The notes under the pieces are model-generated. The model ran no database searches and was not told where the DNA came from. It saw only the letters and a program-made list of their open reading frames with translations. From Methanolobus sp. (GTDB lineage Archaea; Halobacteriota; Methanosarcinia; Methanosarcinales; Methanosarcinaceae): DNA of 58,013 nucleotides. Location of the stretch: assembly GCF_030682845.1 (NCBI RefSeq), contig NZ_JAUXNK010000067.1:1-58013 (forward strand), in the 5' to 3' direction. The stretch's first letter is position 1. Every line of letters begins with the position of its first letter. Of this stretch, positions 50,108 to 58,013 are shown piece by piece. The translations under genes were made by a program, and so were the position numbers.

Positions 50108-51466
50108 TTATCTTCTATCGACAATCCTCTTCGGACGACCTTTGATGTGATAGAACTCAAGCTGCCCTGGTCCGACATAGTTGAAAATGATATCCAGACT
50201 GCCTTGTATGTAGGCATCCTCCAGAGCTCTTTTATACTTAAGGAAAGAGCCCAGGAAGTTGGCTTCTATCACTTGCCTGTTGCAATTCTGCGCATCTTCA
50301 CACTCAAGGCTTACTCTCAGGGTAACCTCTCCCTCATCCTCGCCTCCGTAAAGGAACGCTTCGTATTCTCCTGTAAGGTACTCCATATTCTCTCTCTGGA
50401 AAACCCCTTTCTCGATGTCGACCCTGTTGAAAGGGGTTTCAAAGATCCAGAAAGTTTCCGCCTCTCTTTGAGGGTTAAGGACTCTCATATGTGTTCTTCC
50501 ACATGAACATTTCTCGCGGTCCATCACCACGGTCGTATCTTCAGTGTCATAATTGAGGAGCACGTTGCCACACTTGGCGCCGACCGGAAGCAGGGTTGTG
50601 AGCACTATCCTGCCGCACTCGCCATCCTTTACAAAACCGTCCATCCGGGGGTCATAGACATCCATATGGACAAGATCTTCGGGTACATGAAGCCCTTTAA
50701 GATGGGAGCATTCCCCGCACATGGTGCCTTCGGTACTGCCGTAGGTGTTGAACACATCGCACCCCCATACCTCAGCAACATAATTGCGTGATTCATCCGG
50801 GAAACTCTCGCCTCCCACTATAAGTCGCTCAATGCTGGATTCTGTTGGGTCCATTCCCTGAACCTTCATTCTCTTAGCCAGGCTTATGAGCTTGAACACA
50901 CTTCCCACTATGGATGTGGGTTTATAGGAAGTCATGACCCGCGGCGGGAAATTGCATTTCCCTATGGGGATTATTGTCATTCCTATGTTCCTGGCTGCAA
51001 GTGTCATGGTATTGGCACCTACGTTCATGCCATAGGAAGCGCATACAATAACCCTGTCACCAGGACCAAATCCCTGTGAAACGAAACTCCTCGCGTATTT
51101 CTCGGCGTATCTCTCCCAATCCTCCCATGTGAGGAAGAACGATTTGGGTGTGCCGCTAGTGCCGCTTGTCTCATGTATGGTGAAAACGTCTTTCCAGTCA
51201 ACGGCCCTGAAACCAAAATCCACGGTTTCCGGAGGCTGGTTCTCCCGAATGGTCTTACCGGATATGATCGGAAGTTCCAGGAGATCTTCGTGTGATTGTA
51301 TATCAGAAGGCTTGATGTTATGTTCCAGGAACCACTTTTTGTAGAACAGGGAGTTCTCAGCAGCGTAGTTAACAGTGTACTTTATTCTCTCTTCCACTAA
51401 AGCATCGAGTTCTCCTCTTTCCATAGTTTCAATATCCGGATTATAGTACTTCGTTTTCAGGTTCAT
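50108..51466 (-). CDS. Coenzyme F390 synthetase / phenylacetate-CoA ligase family protein
   Basis: A 452-residue adenylate-forming enzyme. The AMP-binding motif 'ETSGTSGTPKSFFLTWEDWERYA', 'NTYGSTEGTMCGECSH' and 'RIVLTTLLPVGAKCGNVLLNYDTEDTT' match the phenylacetate-CoA ligase-like group, which in methanogens includes the F390 synthetase that adenylylates F420 under oxygen stress. A Cys pair near 'REKCSCGRTHMRV' may bind zinc. Family members of similar sequence could also act on other acids, so the exact reaction is uncertain. Stop-to-stop distance to the convergent KaiC-like gene is 43 bases. Confidence 0.75.
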   Translation of the reverse strand: MNLKTKYYNPDIETMERGELDALVEERIKYTVNYAAENSLFYKKWFLEHNIKPSDIQSHEDLLELPIISGKTIRENQPPETVDFGFRAVDWKDVFTIHETSGTSGTPKSFFLTWEDWERYAEKYARSFVSQGFGPGDRVIVCASYGMNVGANTMTLAARNIGMTIIPIGKCNFPPRVMTSYKPTSIVGSVFKLISLAKRMKVQGMDPTESSIERLIVGGESFPDESRNYVAEVWGCDVFNTYGSTEGTMCGECSHLKGLHVPEDLVHMDVYDPRMDGFVKDGECGRIVLTTLLPVGAKCGNVLLNYDTEDTTVVMDREKCSCGRTHMRVLNPQREAETFWIFETPFNRVDIEKGVFQRENMEYLTGEYEAFLYGGEDEGEVTLRVSLECEDAQNCNRQVIEANFLGSFLKYKRALEDAYIQGSLDIIFNYVGPGQLEFYHIKGRPKRIVDRR

Positions 51467-51517
51467 CTTTGGTTCACCATTTGTGTTTTGACTATTATTC
51501 TTTAACTTGTCCCGAAA

Positions 51518-53638
51518 TCAGTCTTTAAGTTGCCTGAGTATCTCTTTCCTGTCAGTTGAGGGCAGATTGCAGTTATAGTTCTGACAGATATGCACTGTCG
51601 TCCTGCCATCCTTCATGCTCATGTCGGATACGTACTCTGCAATTGCGGAAATCTCCGTTTCCCTGCCCTCATGTTTCAGGAGTATCACTTTGTTGGGCAC
51701 AAATTCCCTGTTGATGTCTGATATTATTCCCTGTGTTTCCTCACTTTCAGGGTCACCTGCCACAACTATCTCCCGGGAAGGGCCTGCTGCAAAATCAAGG
51801 GCGCACATGAGCTGTGTGTAACCGATAGGCATTTTTGACACCTGTCCGGAGAAAAGCTGCATTATCTCGTATGCTTTGTTCTCAAAGTCGGTGTTCCCTG
51901 TGATCCGCCCAAGATGCAGCAGGTTCAACGCACAAACCGAATTGCCGGAAGGAATGGCTCCGTCGTATATCTCCTTACTCCGCATGATGAGCTTTTCTGA
52001 GTCATCCGCAGTATGGAAGAATCCTCCGTGCATGCTGTCCCGGAAATGTAAAATCAGCTGGTCATTGAATAGCAGTGCGTTTCTAAGGTATTCCGTGTTG
52101 AAGGTAGCCTGGTAAAGTTCGATAAGTCCCCATATAAAAAATGCATAGTCGTCAAGGAAACCCTCAACAGCCACCTCTCCATCGCGGTACCTGTGGAATA
52201 ATCTCCCCCGGGGGCTGACCATCTTTGACAGGATGAAATCTGCGGTCAAGGCTGCTTCCCGGGCGTAAGCCGGCTCATCAAAGGCTCTGGCAGCTTTGCT
52301 TAGGGCGACTATCATAAGACTGTTCCAGTCAGTCATTATCTTATCATCTTTGGACGGATGCACGCGCATTTCCCTGTGCTCGAACAGTTTCCGGCGTGAA
52401 CTTTCGAAAGACTGCCTGAACCTGTCATAGTCCTCACCTCTTCTTTCTGCAGTCTCGCGGAGGCTTTCTTCCAGATGAAGGATATTCCTGCCTGTATGTG
52501 TCCTGCTTGCTTCATCAAGGAAATTACCTCCGGGACTTGTATGGAACACTTCCTTGAACATCCCGGCGTCCATTTCACCGAGCATATCCTCTAATTCCTG
52601 CTCTGTCCAGAGGTAGAACCTGCCCTCCTCGCCCTCACTGTCAGCGTCCTCGGCAGAATAGAAGCCACCTTCAGGGGAATGCATATCCCTGAGCACGTAG
52701 CTGAACACTTCCTCCGCGTTCTCTCTGTATTCGGGGTTTTGTGTAGCCTGGTAGGTTTCTATAAGAGCTATCGATATCAATGCCTGGTCATAGAGCATCT
52801 TCTCAAAGTGAGGTACCAGCCACCTGGAATCCGTGGAATAGCGGTGAAAGCCAAAGCCGATGTGGTCATAGATGCCTCCCTTACGCATTGCCTTAAGTGT
52901 TTCCTCTGCCATTTCCAGTGCTTTATCCTCTTTTGACCTCTTCCAGTATCGCAGCAGAAACGTAAGATGGTGAGGAGTGGGGAACTTTGGCGCGTTACCA
53001 AAACCTGCGCTGGAAGGGTCGAAACTGCTTCGTAGGAGTTGGTAGGTCCTGTCAAGAGCGCTCTCATCCAGCCCGGGACCTTCTGTGCCATCGCGCACAC
53101 CGCCTGATATTGCAGATACGATCTCCTCGGCATTAGATATGAGCTCTTCTCTCTGTCGGGTCCACATATTGCTGACTGCAGGAACAATGTCAAGCATGCC
53201 TGCCATTCCATACCTGCTTTCCCTGGGTATGTAGGTTGCTGCCATGAAGGGTTTTTTGTCCGGGGTCATTATTATGGAAAGGGGCCATCCTCCCCTTCCG
53301 GTCAGTGCCTGGCAGACAGACATGTATATAGTATCGATGTCCGGTCTTTCCTCCCTGTCCACCTTTATGGATACGAATGCCTCGTTCATCAGTTCCGCAA
53401 CCTGCGGGTCCTCGAAGGATTCCCTCTCCATCACATGACACCAATGGCATGTAGAGTATCCGATGGATAGGAATATCGGTTTATCATCCTGCTTTGCCTT
53501 ATCGAAAGCCTCTTCCCCCCAGGGATACCAGTCAACAGGATTATGCGCATGCTGAAGAAGGTATGGACTTTTCTCTCCTGCCAGCCGGTTAACATTATAT
53601 TCATTGTCATCGGGCTTATTTTCCTGCAATTGTTTCAC
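51518..53638 (-). CDS. Thioredoxin-domain protein of the DUF255/YyaL (SPATA20-like) family
   Basis: A 706-residue protein. Residues about 15-175 are a thioredoxin-like DUF255 domain: '[20 protein letters not shown]' and '[18 protein letters not shown]' with a CHWC redox-type motif. The remainder is an (alpha/alpha)6 barrel like N-acylglucosamine 2-epimerases ('[21 protein letters not shown]', '[18 protein letters not shown]'). The family is widespread but its reaction is not established. GTG 53638 or TTG 53629 may be the start; GAGGTGA favours TTG 53629. It stands alone upstream of a promoter-rich gap. Confidence 0.88.
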   Translation of the reverse strand: MKQLQENKPDDNEYNVNRLAGEKSPYLLQHAHNPVDWYPWGEEAFDKAKQDDKPIFLSIGYSTCHWCHVMERESFEDPQVAELMNEAFVSIKVDREERPDIDTIYMSVCQALTGRGGWPLSIIMTPDKKPFMAATYIPRESRYGMAGMLDIVPAVSNMWTRQREELISNAEEIVSAISGGVRDGTEGPGLDESALDRTYQLLRSSFDPSSAGFGNAPKFPTPHHLTFLLRYWKRSKEDKALEMAEETLKAMRKGGIYDHIGFGFHRYSTDSRWLVPHFEKMLYDQALISIALIETYQATQNPEYRENAEEVFSYVLRDMHSPEGGFYSAEDADSEGEEGRFYLWTEQELEDMLGEMDAGMFKEVFHTSPGGNFLDEASRTHTGRNILHLEESLRETAERRGEDYDRFRQSFESSRRKLFEHREMRVHPSKDDKIMTDWNSLMIVALSKAARAFDEPAYAREAALTADFILSKMVSPRGRLFHRYRDGEVAVEGFLDDYAFFIWGLIELYQATFNTEYLRNALLFNDQLILHFRDSMHGGFFHTADDSEKLIMRSKEIYDGAIPSGNSVCALNLLHLGRITGNTDFENKAYEIMQLFSGQVSKMPIGYTQLMCALDFAAGPSREIVVAGDPESEETQGIISDINREFVPNKVILLKHEGRETEISAIAEYVSDMSMKDGRTTVHICQNYNCNLPSTDRKEILRQLKD

Positions 53639-53783
53639 CTCTTGTGCGAGTGAACAGGATAATCATAAAAGCCAACCTCTCATAGATGCTTCTTCAGTTA
53701 GTTGATGTATCCCACTCATGTTAACTATCGAATTTGCTATTATTTATATGTGCCTGGGTATCATTTTCCATTTCCTCTCTCTA

Positions 53784-53799
53784 CATCATTATAATGATG
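53784..53799. promoter_or_regulatory. 16-bp perfect palindrome upstream of a surface-protein gene
   Basis: CATCATTATAATGATG, about 20 bases before a TATA-like TTTAAATAG (53820-53828). It could be an operator or a chance A/T-rich palindrome. Confidence 0.35.
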
Positions 53800-53903
53800 A
53801 AATTTTAAAGTATCACTAAGTTTAAATAGTTGTGAGCATGCAATAGTCAATTAGACCTCAAGATGAAGGCCAGATATATGACAACGATATGTGGGGTAAA
53901 AAA

Positions 53904-54257
53904 ATGGATAAGCGTTTATTGATAATACCTGTTATTCTTGTGATCGGATTTGCAATCATGCTCAGCGGTGTACTGAACATTTCTAACGACGATGTCCCGG
54001 CTGAGGCTGAAGATATAATAATTACAGAAGAACCTGAAACTATCTTCCAGTCGACAGACATTAATGATTCGGAAATGAACGAAACTCTCGAAGAGGCACC
54101 TTCAACTCCAAATATGGGAGGTATGGGGGGCATGGGAGGAGGTTTACCGCCAGCCACTCCGATAACTACCACGCCAGCAACAGATACCGATGACGAAACT
54201 GAAGAATCAACTGCATCAACTACTACCTACACCTTTTATATAAAGGTGGCAGAATAA
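53904..54257 (+). CDS. Small membrane-anchored, Thr/Glu-rich surface protein
   Basis: A 117-residue protein with an N-terminal hydrophobic helix ('RLLIIPVILVIGFAIMLSGVL', residues about 4-24) and an outward, acidic, Thr/Pro-rich region. In the middle is a Gly-Met run ('NMGGMGGMGGGLPPATP'), and the C-terminus 'TTTYTFYIKVAE' looks like a beta strand. It is probably exported and tethered by the helix. No family is recognised. ATG 53904 has GGGGT before it; an ATG at 53889 would add five residues without such a site. It has its own promoter and terminator. Confidence 0.65.
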   Translation: MDKRLLIIPVILVIGFAIMLSGVLNISNDDVPAEAEDIIITEEPETIFQSTDINDSEMNETLEEAPSTPNMGGMGGMGGGLPPATPITTTPATDTDDETEESTASTTTYTFYIKVAE

Positions 54258-54273
54258 ATCTAATACGCCTGTA

Positions 54274-54336
54274 AGCCGGGTTTCAGCAGGCAGGCGGATA
54301 TGATGCCCGGCTGAAATAGTTTTTTTATTTTTCAGT
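54274..54336 (+). terminator. Terminator after the surface-protein gene, with two alternative stems
   Basis: AGCCGGG (54274-54280) pairs with CCCGGCT (54306-54312), while TTTCAGC (54281-54287) could pair instead with GCTGAAA (54310-54316). A T-rich run follows. The convergent gene ends at 54332, so the region probably ends both transcripts. Confidence 0.55.
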
Positions 54337-54817
54337 ACATCACTTTTGCGAATCCCTGAGTCTGCTTCTTGCAGATGTTGGTATGCTTTTCTTCGTCTGC
54401 TATGAGTTTTTCCATATCCAGCATGAAATCTGCCCTGTCTTTCTGATCAGGGAGCAGTTCTTCTATGACAGCAGCCTCAGCGTTCCTGATATCCTTATAT
54501 GCATTCATGGCAAGTATCTCATACTTCTGTATGCTTCCAAAAATCTCTGGCGCCGATAATCCGTCAAAATCGAATATGTGTTTTGGGAGCCCCTTTGGTA
54601 TCGTCTGCGGGACTTCTATATTTGCTTTGATCATCCATTTCTCGACTATCGATCCGTGAAGGTCCGAGTCATGGGATAATACCTCCAATGCTTCGAGGTT
54701 TTCGTCCATCATCTCAATGCGTGCTTCCCATGTGCCCAGTTGTTCCATCTCGGATTCTATCCAGTACATACGCTGAAGTAGAGAAACAAGGACTTTTTTT
54801 TCTTTGATAACTGGCAT
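54332..54817 (-). CDS. Ferritin-like helical protein of unknown function
   Basis: A 161-residue, mostly helical protein. 'RMYWIESEMEQLGTWEARIEMMDEN', 'GSIQKYEILAMNAYKDIRNAEAAVIEELL' and 'MLDMEKLIADEEKHTNICKKQ' suggest a four-helix bundle with E-x-x-H (EEKH) and spaced Glu residues, the pattern of ferritin/rubrerythrin-like di-iron proteins. No rubredoxin cysteines are present. The first helix Glu and the EEKH motif are the best ligand candidates. It is monocistronic and converges on the surface-protein gene. Confidence 0.55.
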   Translation of the reverse strand: MPVIKEKKVLVSLLQRMYWIESEMEQLGTWEARIEMMDENLEALEVLSHDSDLHGSIVEKWMIKANIEVPQTIPKGLPKHIFDFDGLSAPEIFGSIQKYEILAMNAYKDIRNAEAAVIEELLPDQKDRADFMLDMEKLIADEEKHTNICKKQTQGFAKVMY

Positions 54818-54965
54818 TTAACATCCTCTTACAATATTATAATTAATTATATATTAATATCTGCTGGTATTACCAGCGATATTTTCTTATAGGAAAAATC
54901 TATTCTCCTAGTATTACTCGGGGAATACTTTTCCCGGATGCTTTCATTTATCTTTACATGTATCT

Positions 54966-55688
54966 TTGGAGGATATCATCATTAATGCTTCAATAGCCCT
55001 GTTAAGCAGCGGACTGGACTCGGTGACAGCTGTTTCATTAGCAAGAGAACACACAGAAGTGAAACTTGCACTTGTATTCGATTATGGCCAGCGTTCCGCA
55101 AAACGAGAGATAGAGTGCTCGAAAAAGATATGTGAGCATTTCGGAATCGGGCTTCAGGTAATTGAGCTTGGCTGGCTTGCGGGTATCACAAAAACATCCC
55201 TTGTGAACACTGACAGCGATGTACCTGCAATGTCCCTTGAGAAGATAGCCGGAGATGCGGACCCTTCTATCACTATTGAATCTGCAAAGAGTGTATGGGT
55301 GCCTAACCGTAATGGTGTGCTTATAAACATTGCAGCAAGCTTCGCAGAGAGTATGGGATATGAGAATGTCATTGTGGGTTTTAACAGGGAGGAAGCTGTG
55401 ACATTCCCGGACAATTCTTCGGATTTCATCGGGGCAATCAACGGCTCCCTTTCATATTCAACACTTAATGGAGTTAAAGTACTGGCTCCACTCATCGGTC
55501 TTGATAAAAAAAACATAGTTCTTAAGGCAATGGAATCCAAGGCTCCTCTGGAGTACAGCTGGAGTTGTTACCAGGGAGGAGAGCTGCCCTGCGGTGTATG
55601 TGAGAGCTGCGTGAGAAGGAAACGTGCTTTCGATGAGGCGGGCATTGCAGACCCGCTTTTTGTAAGGCTTGGGGTCACACAGGGATAA
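54966..55688 (+). CDS. queC: 7-cyano-7-deazaguanine (preQ0) synthase
   Basis: QueC converts 7-carboxy-7-deazaguanine to preQ0, the precursor of archaeosine in tRNA. The PP-loop '[16 protein letters not shown]' (residues about 11-26) binds ATP. The C-terminal zinc site '[15 protein letters not shown]' has four cysteines. There is no in-frame ATG before the PP-loop: the only canonical start is TTG 54966, and GGAGG lies inside the first codons, so a start at ATT 54981 or a leaderless TTG is possible. The out-of-frame ATG at 54985 stops after three codons. First gene of the preQ0 cluster. Confidence 0.92.
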   Translation: MEDIIINASIALLSSGLDSVTAVSLAREHTEVKLALVFDYGQRSAKREIECSKKICEHFGIGLQVIELGWLAGITKTSLVNTDSDVPAMSLEKIAGDADPSITIESAKSVWVPNRNGVLINIAASFAESMGYENVIVGFNREEAVTFPDNSSDFIGAINGSLSYSTLNGVKVLAPLIGLDKKNIVLKAMESKAPLEYSWSCYQGGELPCGVCESCVRRKRAFDEAGIADPLFVRLGVTQG

Positions 55689-55744
55689 ATGCAACAAAAG
55701 TGGCTGCATAATAATGATTGTGTGACAGGGAATCGAGTGATAAC

Positions 55745-56302
55745 ATGGAATGCATAATTATTGACAAGAGGATCGATTACGACGGGAGCCAGATATCTTC
55801 CCTGTGGGCCTACAACATGGCAGACGTACAGGCTGATTCGATCATAGGTTTCAGGGGAGCGTGCGATGTCAGGATCGAACACATGATCGACCTTGAGGAT
55901 AAGAAACAGGGTGACATCATATTCTCCACTGACATGCTCCACTTCGTTATAGAGCATTTCGACTCAACCGACCTGAAACTGGTGTATGCAAGACAGAGAC
56001 TGTTCACATCTATAGTTCGCGAGGTGCTCTCTCTAAGATACTCCGATATCACGCGCAACGGGGATGATCTTTTCATCGGTGAGAAAAAGCTTACAATATC
56101 CATTGCCAGCACTTCGGCGGTATCCCAGAAGATCCATTTCGGGATAAACGTTTTCCACGATTACTATGGAAGTCTTGAAGACCTGGGCATACAGGGGGAT
56201 GAAGTGGCGGTGGTGCTGCAGGAAATAGCAGAAGCTTATGTGCGTGAGTTCGATGATATCGAGAAGGACCTGCGCAAGTCCAGGCCATTGGATGTGATAT
56301 GA
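55745..56302 (+). CDS. DUF366 family protein
   Basis: A 185-residue soluble protein beginning MECIIIDKRIDYDGSQI, with 'HFVIEHFDSTDLKLVYARQRLF' and 'KIHFGINVFHDYYGSLEDLGI', matching the archaeal/thermophile DUF366 family. Function is unknown, but the gene is often found beside archaeosine/queuosine genes, as here between queC and queE. GAGTGAT precedes ATG 55745. The stop overlaps the queE start (ATGA), so it is co-translated with queE. Confidence 0.8.
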   Translation: MECIIIDKRIDYDGSQISSLWAYNMADVQADSIIGFRGACDVRIEHMIDLEDKKQGDIIFSTDMLHFVIEHFDSTDLKLVYARQRLFTSIVREVLSLRYSDITRNGDDLFIGEKKLTISIASTSAVSQKIHFGINVFHDYYGSLEDLGIQGDEVAVVLQEIAEAYVREFDDIEKDLRKSRPLDVI

Positions 56303-57033
56303 TGGCTGCTGACCAGATGACCGCCAATGTCAGCGAGGTGTTCTGTTCGGTGCAGGGTGAGGGTCCCTATGTCGGTTCAAGACAGGCTTTCGTACGCTTT
56401 ACCGGATGTAACCTCGACTGCTCTTATTGTGATACATCCGTTGGGAGCTCAAACATATGCAGGTTTGAGAAAGTCCCGGGTTCGGGTGTGTTCAAACTGG
56501 TAGAAAATCCCCTGTCCGCTGAGGATATAGGGAAGATGGCAGGCTCTTATGGGAAGATCCATTCTGTATCACTTACAGGAGGAGAGCCTTTGATGCATGC
56601 TGATTTTATTTGCCAGCTTGACATTGCAAGTCCTCTTTACCTGGAATCGAACATGACATTACCCCATATGGCTAAAAAGATAAGGGACAAGTTGTCCTAT
56701 GTAGCAGGGGATATCAAACTGCTGCCTTCGTCACCCGTGGATGATGTGGACCAGCATTTTGATAGGACCATAGAATGTTTCAGGACACTGAAGACAACCA
56801 AAGACAGGGAATGCTTCTGCAAGGTGGTCGTGACAAAGGATACTGACGCCGATGATGTGGAAGGCATGATTGGCGCGATCGCCGGCTATGTATCGTGTGT
56901 GGTACTTCAGCCCGTCTCACAAAAAGAGCTCCTTCCGGCTCCGGGATACCTAATAGGCCTCCAGGAACGGTTACTTGATCAAGTTGATACTAAAATAATA
57001 CCTCAGACTCACAGAATATGGGGGTGCCTTTAA
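56299..57033 (+). CDS. queE: 7-carboxy-7-deazaguanine synthase (radical SAM)
   Basis: A 244-residue radical SAM enzyme that contracts 6-carboxytetrahydropterin to the 7-deazaguanine ring. The cluster motif C-NLD-C-SY-C is at residues 37-44, preceded by 'EVFCSVQGEGPYVGSRQAFVRFTG', the typical QueE start. 'SLTGGEPLMH' is the SAM GGE motif. ATG 56299 overlaps the previous stop; ATG 56302 is the next codon. The stop overlaps queD by one base (TAATG). Confidence 0.94.
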   Translation: MMAADQMTANVSEVFCSVQGEGPYVGSRQAFVRFTGCNLDCSYCDTSVGSSNICRFEKVPGSGVFKLVENPLSAEDIGKMAGSYGKIHSVSLTGGEPLMHADFICQLDIASPLYLESNMTLPHMAKKIRDKLSYVAGDIKLLPSSPVDDVDQHFDRTIECFRTLKTTKDRECFCKVVVTKDTDADDVEGMIGAIAGYVSCVVLQPVSQKELLPAPGYLIGLQERLLDQVDTKIIPQTHRIWGCL

Positions 57034-57374
57034 TGAAGATGAAACTCGGAATAATTGATTATATAGACAGTGCCCATTATCTCCCGGGGCATGGCAAATG
57101 TGGAAAGGTTCACGGACACACCTATAAGGTAGAGATCGTGATAGAGGGTGATAAGAATGAAAGTGGAATGGTCATGGACTTCTATGATATAAAGAAGATC
57201 GTAAAAGAGGTAATGGCCGAATATGACCATGTGATGCTGAATGATATCCTGGAATATCCCAGTGTTGAGAATCTGTGCGAGCACGTGCACGCACGCCTGT
57301 CTGCTAGGCTCAGGTTCCCCGTGTCACTGAAAATATGGGAAGGTCAGGGCAAGTGGTGTGAAATAAGTCCCTGA
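57033..57374 (+). CDS. queD: 6-carboxytetrahydropterin synthase-like (QueD/PTPS family)
   Basis: A 113-residue member of the PTPS family. 'DSAHYLPGHGKCGKVHGHTYKVEIVIEG' gives the zinc-binding His residues and the active-site Cys of C-x3-HGHxY. 'YDHVMLNDILEYPSVENLCEHVHARL' and the closing 'IWEGQGKWCEI' (Glu for pterin binding) complete the fold. It makes 6-carboxytetrahydropterin for QueE. ATG 57033 has GGGGTG upstream; an ATG at 57018 would overlap queE more and is less likely. Confidence 0.93.
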   Translation: MKMKLGIIDYIDSAHYLPGHGKCGKVHGHTYKVEIVIEGDKNESGMVMDFYDIKKIVKEVMAEYDHVMLNDILEYPSVENLCEHVHARLSARLRFPVSLKIWEGQGKWCEISP

Positions 57375-57470
57375 ATGCATATTTTCTAGATATGCTTAAT
57401 ACAAAACTTTATCAATGGGTTTATGCTTAAATTGACATGAATTTACAGGAGCTGCCAAGGAGCTGTAAAT

Positions 57471-58013
57471 ATGGATAATAGCGAATCAGATACATGCGAC
57501 ATACAAGTTTCAAAGGGCGAGGATATGAAGAGGATAATTGCCCAGCATCCCTGCTATTCCAAGGATGCCCAGCATAAGTATGGAAGAATTCACCTTGCAG
57601 TAGCTCCCAAATGCAATATTCAGTGCAACTATTGCGACCGTAAGTTCGATTGCGTTAATGAGAGCCGGCCGGGTGTTACCAGTGAGGTTCTCAGTCCGCA
57701 GGAAGCCCTTGAAAAGACTAAGCAGGTGCTCAAGGAATATCCTTTCATCAAGGTTGTGGGTGTGGCAGGTCCGGGCGACCCGCTGGCAAACGATGAGACA
57801 TTTGAGACATTCAGGCTGATCAAGGAGGAGTTCCCGGATGCGACATTATGTCTGAGCACCAACGGGCTTGTGCTTCCGGAGAGACTCCCGGAAATTATAC
57901 GATCCGGCGTAACCACGCTCACAGTGACCCTTAACGCTATCGACCCCGAGATACAGGCAAAGGTCATTGGTCATATCAGTTATCACGGTAAGGTCTACAG
58001 AGGCATCGAAGCA
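57471..58013 (+). CDS. nifB: NifB-like radical SAM protein (3' truncated by window edge)
   Basis: The first 181 codons, still open at the window end. The start MDNSESDTCD is followed by 'HPCYSKDAQHKYGRIHLAVA' and the radical SAM triad C48, C52, C55 (CNIQCNYCDRKFDCVNESRPG), which is the NifB signature. NifB makes the NifB-co precursor of nitrogenase FeMo-cofactor; archaeal NifB lacks the C-terminal NifX-like domain, which cannot be checked here. Nitrogenase genes are not in the window. The role is nitrogen fixation or a related cluster assembly. Confidence 0.9.
   Translation, partial: MDNSESDTCDIQVSKGEDMKRIIAQHPCYSKDAQHKYGRIHLAVAPKCNIQCNYCDRKFDCVNESRPGVTSEVLSPQEALEKTKQVLKEYPFIKVVGVAGPGDPLANDETFETFRLIKEEFPDATLCLSTNGLVLPERLPEIIRSGVTTLTVTLNAIDPEIQAKVIGHISYHGKVYRGIEA

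Overview
The window looks like a chromosomal stretch of a methanogenic archaeon of the order Methanosarcinales, probably family Methanosarcinaceae. The evidence is a complete fpo operon for the membrane-bound F420H2 dehydrogenase, including the methanosarcinal fpoO; a coenzyme F420 biosynthesis operon (cofG, two cofH-type genes, cofC); a geranylgeranyl reductase with its own ferredoxin; a MptN-like glutamate ligase; a coenzyme F390 synthetase-like gene; and archaeal TATA boxes with Shine-Dalgarno leaders. The genus cannot be fixed by reading. I saw no rRNA, tRNA, CRISPR array or intact insertion sequence.

Layout. 1-650: end of a TrkH-type potassium transporter. 712-7639 (minus): geranylgeranyl reductase plus ferredoxin, then the F420 operon (cofG, cofH, cofH paralogue, cofC), then a phytoene-desaturase-like flavoprotein with a second small ferredoxin. 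7852-9332 (plus): an AsnC/Lrp-type regulator, a perfect 20-bp palindrome, and two small genes (DUF22-like and a zinc-ribbon protein). 9704-19886 (plus): fpoABCDHIJJKLMNO, tightly overlapping and closed by a terminator. 20000-27210: two DUF2795 genes, two tandem PRC-barrel/hemerythrin genes with duplicated promoters, two GntP-type permeases and two paralogous Cys/His proteins of unknown function.

27332-38768 (minus) is the most unusual part: one long chemosensory gene cluster read as cheY, cheB, cheA, cheC, a 705-residue FtsA/actin-like ATPase with C-terminal beta-grasp-like repeats, cheR, cheC, cheC, cheD, a membrane protein with a Cys-rich segment and a DUF835-like domain, cheC, and an orphan gene. 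It holds four CheC paralogues whose two phosphatase sites have decayed in different ways. There is no cheW, receptor or archaellum gene nearby. Paired dyad symmetries lie just upstream of cheY. An actin-like ATPase placed between cheC and cheR with essentially no spacing is the best candidate here for an undescribed system.

39228-47405: a Gate-domain membrane protein, a Trm112-like protein, a DUF7524-type membrane protein, CTP synthase, then a minus-strand group (DUF434, MptN-like ligase, Pth2, transglutaminase-like lipoprotein, TruD). 47663-50064: a REC-PAS-PAS-DUF835 protein paired with a KaiC-like ATPase, a second signalling module. 50108-54817: F390 synthetase-like protein, a DUF255 thioredoxin-domain protein, a small anchored surface protein and a ferritin-like protein. 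54966-57374: the preQ0 (archaeosine precursor) cluster queC, DUF366, queE, queD. The window ends inside a nifB-like radical SAM gene.

Functionally the core of the window is redox and cofactor metabolism: F420 is made by the cof genes and its reduced form is oxidised by Fpo to pump ions. Pterin, tRNA-modification and lipid-saturation genes surround it, and two separate sensory modules are embedded among them.
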